Assembly (NCBI RefSeq): GCF_002812985.1
Contig: NZ_PGCP01000019.1
Span: forward strand, 1 to 64,000
Direction of reading: 5' to 3'
DNA length: 64,000 nucleotides
Source of the DNA: Aeromonas lusitana
Lineage (GTDB): Bacteria > Pseudomonadota > Gammaproteobacteria > Enterobacterales > Aeromonadaceae
A program made the position numbers and the translations under genes. The notes below the pieces were generated by a model. The model did not search any database, was not told the DNA's origin, and was given only the letters and a program-made list of their open reading frames with translations. Shown here one piece after another: positions 9,033-17,640 of this stretch. Each line of letters begins with the position of its first letter. The first letter of the stretch is position 1.

Positions 9033-10016
9033 TTATTTGCCTCCTGTACGCAGACGGGGATCCAGGAAGACGTAGAGCACGTCCGCCAGGAAGTTGAAGC
9101 TGAGCATGGTGATGGTCATGATGAGCAGCTGACCCTGGATGAGGGGGTAGTCGCGGGCGAGTATGCCCTGATAGAGCGTCAAGCCCAGCCCCGGGTAGTT
9201 GAAGATGACCTCGGTGATGAGGGAGCCACCGATGACGAAACCGAGCGCCATGGAGAGGGCGGTGACGCTCGGCAACACGGCGTTGCGGGCGCCGTAGTTG
9301 AAGATCACCCGGTTGCTGGAGAGCCCCTTGGCCTTGGCCATGGTGATGTAGTCCTCACCCAGCAAGTTGATCATGTTGTTGCGCATGGTGATGAGGAAGC
9401 CCCCCACCTGCACCAGCGCCAGGGTGCCCACCGGCATGATGGCGTGCAGCATGATGCTCTTGATGTGCTCCCAGCCGAAATCGGCCTTGATCTCCGGGCT
9501 GTAGGCGTAGCCGATGGGCAGCCAGCCTAGACTCACCCCGAACAGGAAGAGGGCGAGCAGGGACACTACCACGGGGGGGATGGCCTGCATCACCAGGGTG
9601 AGCGGGGAGAGGATGCTGTCCATGCGTCCCCCCCGGTACCAGGCGGCGAAGATGCCGACGATGGAGCCGATGGAGAAGCTCAGAATGGTGGAGGTGCCCA
9701 CCAGGAACAGGGTCCAGCCGATGGCGCGGCCGAGTACGTCTGCCACTGGCTGTGGGTAGTAGCGCACCGAGGTGCCGAGATCCCAGGTGAAGACGCTCTT
9801 CACATAGGTGAGAAATTGGGTGCCGATAGGGCCGTCAACGAAACCGAAGGTGGCTTTGAGGGCTTCCAGGGCGGCGGGTTCCATCATGGCGCCAGCACGG
9901 GCAAACATGACGGAGACGGGATCCCCTGGCATGGCTCTTGGCAACAGGAAGTTGATGGTGGCGGCCACCAGGAAGGCGACCAGATAGAAGGAGAAACGTC
10001 TCAGTATAAATCCCAT
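9033..10016 (-). CDS. ABC transporter permease, DppB/OppB type
   Basis: 327 residues from ATG 10016 with AAGG 7 nt upstream (context MGFILRRFSFYLV). The longer frame reaching 10067 has no supporting ribosome-binding site. The N-terminal helix ends in the DppB-type LPRAMPGDPV motif, and the late LLGEDYITMAKAKGLS segment is the ATPase-coupling loop. About six membrane helices are expected. It pairs with the DppC-type permease. It lies 117 nt after the binding-protein gene, across a G/C-rich hairpin. Confidence 0.9.
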   Translation of the reverse strand: MGFILRRFSFYLVAFLVAATINFLLPRAMPGDPVSVMFARAGAMMEPAALEALKATFGFVDGPIGTQFLTYVKSVFTWDLGTSVRYYPQPVADVLGRAIGWTLFLVGTSTILSFSIGSIVGIFAAWYRGGRMDSILSPLTLVMQAIPPVVVSLLALFLFGVSLGWLPIGYAYSPEIKADFGWEHIKSIMLHAIMPVGTLALVQVGGFLITMRNNMINLLGEDYITMAKAKGLSSNRVIFNYGARNAVLPSVTALSMALGFVIGGSLITEVIFNYPGLGLTLYQGILARDYPLIQGQLLIMTITMLSFNFLADVLYVFLDPRLRTGGK

Positions 10017-10108
10017 GGTGATACCTTTTACTGCAAGCCTGCCCCGCGCCGGGCAAAGCTCCCCCAACCCCGGCGGATGCGAGGGATGGAAGACATGGCG
10101 GGGAAGAG

Positions 10109-10126
10109 GGCCCCCCGCAGGGGGCC
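10109..10126 (-). other. Intra-operon hairpin after the binding-protein gene
   Basis: A perfect 7-bp G/C stem (GGCCCCC / GGGGGCC, 4-nt loop) lies 7 nt past the binding-protein stop with no T run. In ABC operons such hairpins often raise the amount of binding protein over the membrane components by stabilising or partly terminating the mRNA. That role is inferred here. Confidence 0.55.
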
Positions 10127-10133
10127 GAGGTGG

Positions 10134-11816
10134 TTAGCTGTTTGGCTTGAGTGACAACACGTGCAGCAGACGCTCCGGGGTGTCCGGGTGCAGTTGCGGC
10201 TTGGCGACCGGGTTGTCGGCACTGAACCAGCCATTGAAGCGCTTGGTGCTGTATTCGTACCAGGTCGGGTTGTTGAACACCGGGATGATGGTCTGGTTGG
10301 CCCCGACGCGCTCCTGGATGGCAAACATGATCTCTTTCTGCTTGGCCGCATCGGCGGTCTGGGTGAAGTCATCGATCAGCTTGTCGAGTGCCGGATCCTT
10401 GTAACGGGGCGCCGCGAAGCGGTTGCCGCGCTCACCCATGTTGCGCGAATGGAAGGCGGTCTCGAAGTACTTGTGCGGGTTGGCACCGGCGAAGTAACCC
10501 TGCAGGGCGACGTCGAAGTCACCTGTGATCAGGTTCTCGGTCCAGACGGTGGCTTCCGGAGTGGAGGTCTTGGCGTTCAGGCCGAGCGCCTGCAGGCCTT
10601 CAACCCCGATCTGGACGGTATTGACCCAGTCGGTCCAGCCGTTCGGTACCAGCACCTTGAACTCGATCTTCTTGCAGCTCGGGGTGTCGAGGAACTTGTC
10701 GCCGTCACAGTCCTTGTAGCCGGCCTGTTTCAGCAGGGCCTTGGCCCCTTCCAGGTCGAACTTGTTGAACTTGCCGTATTTTTTCTCGACATCCGGGTTG
10801 TCCCAGGAGGCGAATGCCTTGCCAAGACCGGACGGGTATTCGTTGACGGTCGGGTAGCCGTAGCCTGCGATGTCCACCATGGACTGACGGTCCATCGCCA
10901 TGGAGAAGGCGCGGCGGAAGTTGATGTCATTGAAGGCTTCGTGGTTGCCCGGGTTCTTGCTCTGGAAGTTGACGTTGAACGCCACTGTGCCGGAGGCGGG
11001 GAACCAGTACTTGTTGTTCTTCGGATCGTTGCCGACGTAGAGGCGCTCGATGTCCGGTACGAAGGAGCCGAACCAGTCCACGTCACCCTTCATCACGGCG
11101 GCCAGGACCTGGTCGTTGGTGGCCATCTGCGGCATGCGGATGCAGTCGATGGAGAGGTTGGCGTTATCCCAGTAGTGCGGGTTGCGGCACTGGGTGTAGA
11201 GCTGGGCGGAGAAGTTGTCCACCTCGGTGAAAGGACCGGTACCAACCGGCTTGTCGTTGGTGAAAGCGACCGGATCCTTGACGGACTTCCACTGGTGCTC
11301 AGGCACGATTGGGACCAGCACTATGTCGTTGACGACGTTGGTGTTGATCTCGGCCAGGTCGAACTTGATCTTGTGATCACCCAGCTTCTCTATGCTCTTG
11401 ATCTGAGTCCAGATGGAGCGCTCATCCAGCGCCTTGTTGGCCTTGACCAGGTTGAAGGAGAAGATGATGTCGTCGGCGGTGAAAGCTTCACCGTCGGACC
11501 ACTTGACCCCGTCACGGAGATCGAAGGTGACGGACTTCAGGTCATCGCTGAAGGCGTAGTTGGTGGCCAGACGATAGACGGGTTTGCCACCCTGCATATC
11601 GTTGAAGATCACCAGCGGCTCATAGATGAAGTGACGGGTAGTGTGCAGCAGACCGGCCTGCAGGAAGGGGTTGAAGTTCTTGACCCATGCGGTCTCCTGC
11701 TGTGCAACCAGGGTCAGCACCGTTTTGTTCTCGGCGGCCATGGCGGTGCCGGCGGCACCGAGCATCAGGGTTCCCAGCATGACTGAGGTAGCGATTTTGG
11801 ATACTTTGGCAAGCAT
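10134..11816 (-). CDS. Periplasmic chitooligosaccharide-binding protein (family 5 solute-binding protein)
   Basis: 560 residues from ATG 11816 (AAAGGAC upstream). A signal peptide ends at AMA, with mature AENKTVLTLV. The rest is the large two-lobed family 5 fold (FDLRDGVKWSDGEAFTADD, RRAFSMAMDRQSMV). It captures substrate in the periplasm for the downstream permeases. In Vibrio the orthologous-position protein (VC0620, CBP) binds (GlcNAc)n and also controls the sensor ChiS; no chiS gene lies in this window. First gene of the operon. By family it could be called a peptide-binding protein; the following GH9, kinase and GH20 genes support the chitin disaccharide role. Confidence 0.9.
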   Translation of the reverse strand: MLAKVSKIATSVMLGTLMLGAAGTAMAAENKTVLTLVAQQETAWVKNFNPFLQAGLLHTTRHFIYEPLVIFNDMQGGKPVYRLATNYAFSDDLKSVTFDLRDGVKWSDGEAFTADDIIFSFNLVKANKALDERSIWTQIKSIEKLGDHKIKFDLAEINTNVVNDIVLVPIVPEHQWKSVKDPVAFTNDKPVGTGPFTEVDNFSAQLYTQCRNPHYWDNANLSIDCIRMPQMATNDQVLAAVMKGDVDWFGSFVPDIERLYVGNDPKNNKYWFPASGTVAFNVNFQSKNPGNHEAFNDINFRRAFSMAMDRQSMVDIAGYGYPTVNEYPSGLGKAFASWDNPDVEKKYGKFNKFDLEGAKALLKQAGYKDCDGDKFLDTPSCKKIEFKVLVPNGWTDWVNTVQIGVEGLQALGLNAKTSTPEATVWTENLITGDFDVALQGYFAGANPHKYFETAFHSRNMGERGNRFAAPRYKDPALDKLIDDFTQTADAAKQKEIMFAIQERVGANQTIIPVFNNPTWYEYSTKRFNGWFSADNPVAKPQLHPDTPERLLHVLSLKPNS

Positions 11817-12344
11817 ATTTTGTCCTTTCTTATTGGTCTTCCATGTTTGGAATGGAGCACCGATATCGCATGCTTGGATACCGGCCCTCTATGTTGGTCG
11901 GGTTTTTTCACCCTTGTAGTTGTGTCATCCAACGCCCTTAGAAAAGCAGAATTAACAGGAAAACAACAACTGTTCATTTCGTCGATATCGTAAAAACTTG
12001 AGTTGCCTCGTCATTATCGTCAAATTGTATTTTTAAGCCTTTAAAATTATACAGTTACATTAATTCTCAGGAAGCACCAAGTCACCCTTTATGACAGTTC
12101 AAAGACGATACTGTGAACTGGATCGTGCTCGTTTTTTCCCCTGGTCAGTGGCTTTTTTTTGAGCATGAAACAAGCAGGCCGCAAAGCGCCACGAGATTGT
12201 GCGCTGGGTCACTAAGGCGGTGATTGTCCCTCTTGCCCGGTGTCAGTGCCAGTCAGGGGGGGAGCCATCAACGGATGGGACTGAGGTGGAACGAGAGAAG
12301 GCGAGGGAAGCAACAGGGGGCTTTAGGGGCAATCAGTGAGAGGC
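11817..12344. other. Long AT-rich regulatory gap upstream of the chitobiose operon
   Basis: No gene is supported in these ~530 bases. The part nearest the binding-protein gene (about 11890-12110) is clearly more AT-rich than the genes around it and holds the candidate promoter/operator given separately. A GTCA-N8-TGAC inverted repeat (about 12081-12095) and a half-conserved CRP-like sequence (12112-12127) lie further upstream. Nothing recognisable was seen from 12130 to 12344. Confidence 0.6.
12029..12051 (-). promoter_or_regulatory. Candidate promoter and overlapping operator of the chitobiose operon
   Basis: On the minus strand TATAAT occupies 12051-12046, predicting a start near 12039. 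The hexamer 17 nt upstream (CTTCCT) is a poor -35, as expected for an activator-dependent promoter. An AT-rich palindrome, ATTTT-N9-AAAAT (12029-12047), overlaps the -10 and start site. It loosely resembles NagC-type operators, and NagC is known to repress amino-sugar genes in Vibrio. The regulator assignment is a guess. Confidence 0.35.
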
Positions 12345-12378
12345 AATAAAAAAGCCAGTCAGCAGGGCTGACTGGCTT
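12345..12378 (-). terminator. Rho-independent terminator of rimO
   Basis: A perfect 10-bp stem (GCCAGTCAGC / GCTGACTGGC, 3-nt loop; 12354-12376) is followed on the minus strand by TTTTTTATTG. It lies 39 nt beyond the rimO stop. Confidence 0.93.
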
Positions 12379-12415
12379 GTGTGGCTGCGCCATGGCGCAG
12401 CCCGAGACGTGTGCC

Positions 12416-13744
12416 TTAGTTGATCAGGCTGGCCCAGAGGTCATATTCGTCCGCTTCATCGACGCGCACCTTGACCATGTCACCGGGTTTGAGGCCGGTT
12501 TCACCGTTCAGGTAGACCAGACCGTCGATCTCGGGGGCATCGGCGAAGGAGCGGCCGGTGGCGCCCTCTTCGTCCACCTCGTCGATCAGCACTGTCATCT
12601 CCTGACCCACCTTGCGGGCCAGCTTGCGGATGGAGACCTGCTGTTGCAGCTCCATGAAGCGCTGGAAACGCTCTTCCTGGATGTCTGCCGGCACAGGGTC
12701 CGGCAGCTCGTTGGCCTTGGCACCTTCGACCGGGCTGTATTTGAAGCAGCCGACCCGATCCAGCTCCGCCTTGTCGATGAAGTCCAGCAGCATCTGGAAC
12801 TCTTCTTCGGTCTCGCCGGGGAAGCCGACGATGAAGGTGGAGCGCAGGGTGATCTCGGGGCAGATCTCGCGCCACTTCTGGATGCGCTCCAGGGTGCGCT
12901 CGACCGTGCCCGGGCGCTTCATCAGTTTCAGGATGCGCGGGCTGGCGTGCTGCAGCGGGATGTCGAGATAGGGCAATACCTTGCCATCGCGCATCAAGGG
13001 GATGACGTCATCCACGTGGGGATACGGGTAGACATAGTGCAGGCGCACCCACATGCCGAGCTTGGCCAGCTCTTCACACAGGGCCACCATGCTGGTCTTG
13101 ACCGGCATACCATCGTAGAAACCGGTGCGGTGTTTGACGTCCACGCCGTAGGCTGAGGTGTCCTGGGAGATCACTAGTATCTCTTTGACGCCAGCCTCTT
13201 TCAGGCGCTTGGCCTCGGCCAGTACCTCGCCAATGGGACGGCTCACCAGATCCCCGCGCATGGAGGGGATGATGCAGAAGGTGCAGCGGTGGTTGCAGCC
13301 TTCGGAAATTTTCAGATAGGCGTAGTGACGGGGCGTCAGCTTGACACCATGAGCCGGCACCAGGCTGGTGAAGGGGTTGTGAGTCGGCTTTTCCACGTAT
13401 TTGTGGACGTGACCCAGCACCTCTTCATAGGCGTGAGGACCTGTGATCTCGAGCACCTTGGGGTGGATCTCGCGGATCTGGTTCTCTTTGGCGCCGAGGC
13501 AGCCGGTGACGATCACCTTGCCATTCTCGGCCAGGGCCTCGCCGATGGCTTCCAGCGACTCTTGTACCGCGCTGTCGATGAAACCGCAGGTGTTGACCAC
13601 CACCAGTTCCGCATCGTCATAGCTGGGCACCACGTCGTACCCTTCGGTACGCAGCTGGGTCAGGATGCGTTCTGAATCGACCAGGTTTTTGGGGCAACCC
13701 AAGGAGACGAATCCTACTTTGGGGGCCTGTTTTGTGTTGGACAT
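12416..13744 (-). CDS. rimO: Ribosomal protein S12 methylthiotransferase RimO
   Basis: 442 residues from ATG 13744. The N-terminal UPF0004 domain carries the auxiliary cluster cysteines (SLGCPKN, VVNTCGF, VTGCLGA). The radical-SAM CxxxCxxC motif is CNHRCTFC, and a C-terminal TRAM domain ends the protein. RimO adds a methylthio group to the conserved aspartate of ribosomal protein S12 using two [4Fe-4S] clusters. The RimO-specific [10 protein letters not shown] and [14 protein letters not shown] context separates it from MiaB. It is monocistronic, with its own terminator. No convincing promoter was picked out upstream. Confidence 0.96.
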   Translation of the reverse strand: MSNTKQAPKVGFVSLGCPKNLVDSERILTQLRTEGYDVVPSYDDAELVVVNTCGFIDSAVQESLEAIGEALAENGKVIVTGCLGAKENQIREIHPKVLEITGPHAYEEVLGHVHKYVEKPTHNPFTSLVPAHGVKLTPRHYAYLKISEGCNHRCTFCIIPSMRGDLVSRPIGEVLAEAKRLKEAGVKEILVISQDTSAYGVDVKHRTGFYDGMPVKTSMVALCEELAKLGMWVRLHYVYPYPHVDDVIPLMRDGKVLPYLDIPLQHASPRILKLMKRPGTVERTLERIQKWREICPEITLRSTFIVGFPGETEEEFQMLLDFIDKAELDRVGCFKYSPVEGAKANELPDPVPADIQEERFQRFMELQQQVSIRKLARKVGQEMTVLIDEVDEEGATGRSFADAPEIDGLVYLNGETGLKPGDMVKVRVDEADEYDLWASLIN

Positions 13745-14104
13745 CGCTCAATCACTCTTAGGTGGCTCTCTTATAAGGGCGCGGATTTTACCGGAATGGC
13801 TAACCAAAAACTATACAACCGGTGTGGTCGGGCCGAACATTATTTACAGGCCCCGATGTGGCGGATAGCGGCAGACCGGTGAAGGGCGGTCATGGATGAC
13901 AGTTATCGTCCTGTGGTGGCAGTCCGCCTTCCCCTGTCCCGCCGGATGGGGAAGGGGCTGGGGGCGCGCTGAGCGGGGAGATAGGCGCGAAAACAGGGGG
14001 CCTGCATTGCTGACGCTGGCTGAACGGATATGTGCTCAGGACTTCTTTGAGTAAGCTTGGATCTGATAGGGTAAGCATCCGCTGACGAGCAAAAGGAGTA
14101 CACC
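13745..14104. other. Divergent intergenic region rimO / SYLF gene
   Basis: 360 bases without a supported gene. They hold the two divergent upstream regions. A strong ribosome-binding site (AAAGGAG) lies before 14105. Short C- and G-runs around 13930-13970 can pair but form no clear terminator or riboswitch. I could not assign a -35/-10 pair with confidence to either gene. Confidence 0.5.
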
Positions 14105-14881
14105 ATGAAGAGCCGACTCTGGCTGATTGCCGCCGCCCTGGTGGTGGCGTCTACCCCCAGTCACGCCGACTGGGCGAAATTGAAGGAAGCGGCGTCCGAG
14201 CTGGGCACCGCCGTGAGCGATACCAGCAAGGAGGCCTGGAAGGGCATCACGGACTTCTCCAAGGCGACCTGGGAATCCGTCTCCACCTGGGGAGCCGATG
14301 CCTACAACAAGACAGGCGCCTGGACCGAGGAGAGCGCGGCCACCAGTAAGAAGTGGTTGACGGCGGCGGACAAGGAGCTCGATACCATGCTCGAGCCCAA
14401 GACGCCGGCCGAGGCGCGCACCGCCCTCGACACCATGGCAGACACCGCCTTGGTGCGGCTTTTTAACGAACAATCCTCTGCCAAACTGCTGTTTGACAAA
14501 GCATATGGCTACGCCGTGTTCGATTCGCGCAAGTTCTCCCTGATGATCCACACCAATCAGGGCTCAGGGGTGGCGGTCAACCGCAAGACCGGCAAGCACA
14601 CCTATATGAAGATGTTCGGCGCCGGCCTCGCGGCCGGGCTCGGCGGCAAGTTCTACCAGCAGGTGATCCTGTTTGAGGACAAGGCCCGCTTCGATACCTT
14701 CGTCAACCAGGGCTGGGAGGCCACCTCCGAGGTGGGCGCCGTGGCGGGCAAGGAGAGCGCCGAGCTCACCGCCAAGTACAATGGCGGCATGGCCATCTAC
14801 CAGATTGGCGAGAAGGGCCTGCTGCTCGATGCCAACATCTCGGGTTCCAAATACTGGCTGGATGGCGATCTGAACAAGTGA
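14105..14881 (+). CDS. Exported SYLF (Ysc84-type) domain protein
   Basis: 258 residues, with AAAGGAG 6 nt before ATG 14105. A signal peptide ends at SHA, mature DWAKLKEAAS. Residues ~20-100 are helical and Lys/Glu/Trp-rich. The rest matches the SYLF/DUF500 domain: FDKAYGYAVFDSRK, GSGVAVNRKTGKHTYMKM, GLGGKFYQQVILF, FDTFVNQGWEA. SYLF domains bind lipids in eukaryotic Ysc84; bacterial periplasmic members have no settled function. It is monocistronic, with a terminator 80 nt downstream. Confidence 0.85.
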   Translation: MKSRLWLIAAALVVASTPSHADWAKLKEAASELGTAVSDTSKEAWKGITDFSKATWESVSTWGADAYNKTGAWTEESAATSKKWLTAADKELDTMLEPKTPAEARTALDTMADTALVRLFNEQSSAKLLFDKAYGYAVFDSRKFSLMIHTNQGSGVAVNRKTGKHTYMKMFGAGLAAGLGGKFYQQVILFEDKARFDTFVNQGWEATSEVGAVAGKESAELTAKYNGGMAIYQIGEKGLLLDANISGSKYWLDGDLNK

Positions 14882-14960
14882 TGGAGCGCGGCCACGCTGG
14901 TGCGATATTTTTATTCCATCATCTTGAAATACCGTCTGTTTAAATGTTGAAACTTGCAGT

Positions 14961-14988
14961 AAAAAGAGGGCCTCAGGCCCTCTTTTTT
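14961..14988 (+). terminator. Rho-independent terminator after the SYLF gene
   Basis: AAAAAGAGGGCC, loop TCA, GGCCCTCTTTTTT: a near-perfect stem with a T run on the plus strand and a matching A run for the other direction. Confidence 0.92.
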
Positions 14989-15028
14989 ATGGGCGCACGC
15001 TGACAAGGTCCCAGGACAAGGAGAGGAT

Positions 15029-15394
15029 ATGGCCCATGAGCCCGAACAGGATGTGATGGCGGCCCGGCGCCGGGAGTGGGACCGGCAGAGCATCTATCTG
15101 CGCCTGCAGGACGGTATTCCCACGGCCTTCTGGGTATGGGGGGATCAAATTGCCCCGCTCGAGCCCAGGCCAGATCTGTTTGCCCATGAAGGGGGCTTTG
15201 GCTGGGGCCAGCAGGATGCGACCACCCAGGCCTTGGCGGTGGCCATCGTCGCCAAACTGGTGGAGGTGGGGCTGGTGGCCCCGGAGCAGCAGAGCGCCCG
15301 GGCGCACTATCTCCACGACGAGGTGCTGAGCAAGCTGCCCGCCGGCGAGCACTACGATCTGCACCTCAGCTACCTGCGCCTGCTGCTGGGCTAG
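15029..15394 (+). CDS. Small DUF6166-like protein
   Basis: 121 residues from ATG 15029 with AAGGAG just upstream. No signal peptide or membrane segment. The order of a Gly/Phe/Trp segment (HEGGFGWG), an Ala-rich helix (TQALAVAIVAKLV) and a final LPAGEHYDLHLSYLR resembles the DUF6166 domain found in many small uncharacterised proteins; this is recognition by eye only. Codon use is like that of its neighbours. It stands alone between the SYLF terminator and the fliE promoter, so no function can be inferred from context. Confidence 0.65.
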   Translation: MAHEPEQDVMAARRREWDRQSIYLRLQDGIPTAFWVWGDQIAPLEPRPDLFAHEGGFGWGQQDATTQALAVAIVAKLVEVGLVAPEQQSARAHYLHDEVLSKLPAGEHYDLHLSYLRLLLG

Positions 15395-15493
15395 GCCCGT
15401 GACCGGCCGCTTGCCAAGGTTCATGGATAAGTGACCCCATCCGGCCCATGGCCGAGCGGCCCTCTGTTCTGTTTTCGGCATTCCCGCTCTGGT

Positions 15494-15509
15494 TGGCACC
15501 CTAATTGCT
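15494..15509 (+). promoter_or_regulatory. Sigma-54 promoter of the fliE operon
   Basis: TGGCAC-CCTAA-TTGCT matches the -24/-12 consensus exactly, with GG (15495-15496) and GC (15507-15508) 10 nt apart. It lies ~40 nt before fliE. In polar-flagellate gammaproteobacteria such promoters need RpoN and an FlrA/FlrC-type activator; no flr gene is in this window. Confidence 0.92.
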
Positions 15510-15549
15510 TAGTGCCTGTCAGCGTCAATGATTTGTCTGGGGATGGAAG

Positions 15550-15867
15550 ATGGAAATAAGTGCAAGCAGCCTGATGCAAGAGATGCAGGCGCTCAAGGTC
15601 GAAGCGGGCGCCATGCCGCTGAGCCAGCCCGGTCGTCAGGTCAGCTCGGATTTCGGCCAGGTGCTGCAACAGGCCCTGAGCAACGTCAACGAATTGCAGG
15701 GCTCGGCCAACGACCTGCGCACCCGGTTCGATCTCGGTGACAAGTCGGTGGATCTCTCCGAAGTGATGATCGCCGGCCAGAAATCCTCCATCGCCTTCGA
15801 GGCGACGGTGCAGGTGCGCAACAAGATGGTTGATGCCTACAAGACCATCATGAACATGCCGGTATGA
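15550..15867 (+). CDS. fliE: Flagellar hook-basal body protein FliE
   Basis: 105 residues, the usual FliE length. The conserved C-terminal half (SVDLSEVMIAGQKSSIAFEA, VQVRNKMVDAYKTIMNMPV) is clear. FliE joins the MS ring to the proximal rod and is itself exported by the flagellar type III apparatus. First gene of the fliEFGHIJ block, directly downstream of the sigma-54 promoter. Confidence 0.96.
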   Translation: MEISASSLMQEMQALKVEAGAMPLSQPGRQVSSDFGQVLQQALSNVNELQGSANDLRTRFDLGDKSVDLSEVMIAGQKSSIAFEATVQVRNKMVDAYKTIMNMPV

Positions 15868-15933
15868 AGAAGAGACTTCAAGGCCCCATGGCGACCGAGC
15901 ATCATGACGATGTCAGCAATAAGGACATAATCC

Positions 15934-17640
15934 GTGGCTACTGATCAAAACGGCGACCTGCTGATCAACAACGAAGGGGCGGCGGCCCTCGATGAGCACG
16001 AGCAGAAGAGCTCGGCGCTGGGCTTTCTGTCCAACACGGATGTGCTGCGCCAGATCACCCTGATCCTGGGGCTGACCATCTGCCTGGCCATCGCCGTCTT
16101 CATCCTACTGTGGGGCAAGGAGCCGGAGATGCGTCCCCTCGGCACCTTCAACACCCAGGAGCTGGTCTCCACCCTCGACTACCTCGATCAGCAGAAGATC
16201 CCCTATCAGGTGGATGGCAAGAGCGTGCTGGTCAGTGCCGAAAACTATGCGGACATCCGTCTGCGCCTGACCCGGGCTGGCCTGGCCGGCAACAGCGACG
16301 TCAGCAATGACGGCGAATCCATCCTGCTCAAGGACTCCAGCTTTGGTGTCAGCCAGCGCATGGAGGGGGAGCGCCTCAAGCTCAGCCGCGAGCGTCAGCT
16401 GGCGAGTGCCATCGAGCAGTTCCAGAACGTGGCCAAGGCCCAGGTACTGCTGGCCATCCCCAAAGACAACGTGTTTGCCCGCAATGAGCGCAAGCCGAGC
16501 GCTACCGTGGTGCTGAGCCTCAAGGGCAGCGCCCTCGGCCAGGGGGAAGTGGACTCCATCGTCGACATGGTGGCTTCCGCCGTGCACGGCCTGGAGCCGA
16601 CCCGCGTCACCGTGACCGATCAGAATGGCCGCCTGCTCAATTCCGGCTCCCAGGACCCGCTCTCTGCCCAGACCCGCAAAGAGTTTGCGATGCAGCAGAA
16701 GCAGGAGCTGGAGTACAAACAAAAAATTGACGCCATCCTGATCCCGGTATTGGGGGCCGACAACTATACGGCGGAAGTGGATCTCTCCCTCGACTTTTCC
16801 CAGCAGGAGCAGACCCGCAAGACCTTCAACCCGGACCTGCCCGCCGTGCGCTCCGAGATGACGGTGGAAGAGAACAGCGCAGGTGGCAGCAATGGCGGCG
16901 TGCCGGGCGCACTCTCCAACCAGCCCCCCGCCGCCTCCAGCATTCCCCAGGAAGCGGCCGCCGCCGATGGCAGCGCCGCATCCAGTGGCCGCTCCCGCAA
17001 GGAGGCGACCCGCAACTTCGAACTGGACAGCACCATCAGCCACATCCGGCGCCAGCAGGGCGGCATTCGCCGCATGACGGTGTCGGTGGCGGTGGATTAC
17101 AAGGCGACCCCAGGCGCCGACGGCGCCGTTACTAGAGAGGCCCGCAGCCAGGCCGAACTCGATACCCTGCGTCGTCTGCTGAGCGGTGGCCTCGGCTTTG
17201 ACGTGACCCGTGGGGATACCCTGGAAGTGGTCGCCATCCCGTTCAACCGCCCCGAGCTCGAGGCCGTTGCCGACATCCCGCTCTACGAGCAGCCCTGGTT
17301 CTGGCGTGCGGTGCGCATCGCCGCCTCCGTGCTGGTCATCATAGTGCTGATCGTGACCGTGGTACGGCCCATGCTCAAGCGCCTGCTCTACCCGGATGCG
17401 CGTCCGGAAGGGGAGCTGGATCTGGACAACAGCATAGTGCTGGGTGGGGATGACGAGCTCAGCCTGCTGGCGGCACAAGCGGAAGCCGAACCCGTGTTCG
17501 GGGTGCGTGACGGGCATCTGAAACTGCCGGACTTGCACCGCGACGAAGACTTGCTCAAGGCGGTGCGTGCGCTGGTGGCGAATGAACCGGATCTGGCCGC
17601 TCAGGTCATTAAAGAATGGGTAACGAACCGAGATGCCTGA
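15934..17640 (+). CDS. fliF: Flagellar MS-ring protein FliF
   Basis: 568 residues from GTG 15934 (AAGGA 8 nt upstream; no better ATG). Two membrane helices (about residues 46-66, LILGLTICLAIAVFILL, and 462-482) flank the periplasmic ring-building region (RMEGERLKLSRERQLASAIE, KPSATVVLSLK). The C-terminal tail is acidic (EDLLKAVRALVANEPDLAAQ) and binds FliG. FliF forms the MS ring in the inner membrane. The end overlaps fliG by 8 nt. Confidence 0.97.
   Translation: MATDQNGDLLINNEGAAALDEHEQKSSALGFLSNTDVLRQITLILGLTICLAIAVFILLWGKEPEMRPLGTFNTQELVSTLDYLDQQKIPYQVDGKSVLVSAENYADIRLRLTRAGLAGNSDVSNDGESILLKDSSFGVSQRMEGERLKLSRERQLASAIEQFQNVAKAQVLLAIPKDNVFARNERKPSATVVLSLKGSALGQGEVDSIVDMVASAVHGLEPTRVTVTDQNGRLLNSGSQDPLSAQTRKEFAMQQKQELEYKQKIDAILIPVLGADNYTAEVDLSLDFSQQEQTRKTFNPDLPAVRSEMTVEENSAGGSNGGVPGALSNQPPAASSIPQEAAAADGSAASSGRSRKEATRNFELDSTISHIRRQQGGIRRMTVSVAVDYKATPGADGAVTREARSQAELDTLRRLLSGGLGFDVTRGDTLEVVAIPFNRPELEAVADIPLYEQPWFWRAVRIAASVLVIIVLIVTVVRPMLKRLLYPDARPEGELDLDNSIVLGGDDELSLLAAQAEAEPVFGVRDGHLKLPDLHRDEDLLKAVRALVANEPDLAAQVIKEWVTNRDA

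Noticed and set aside
12112-12127. CRP site upstream of the chitobiose operon
   Set aside because: Only one half (TGTGA) is good; the other half matches poorly and the position relative to the predicted start (about -80) gives little support.
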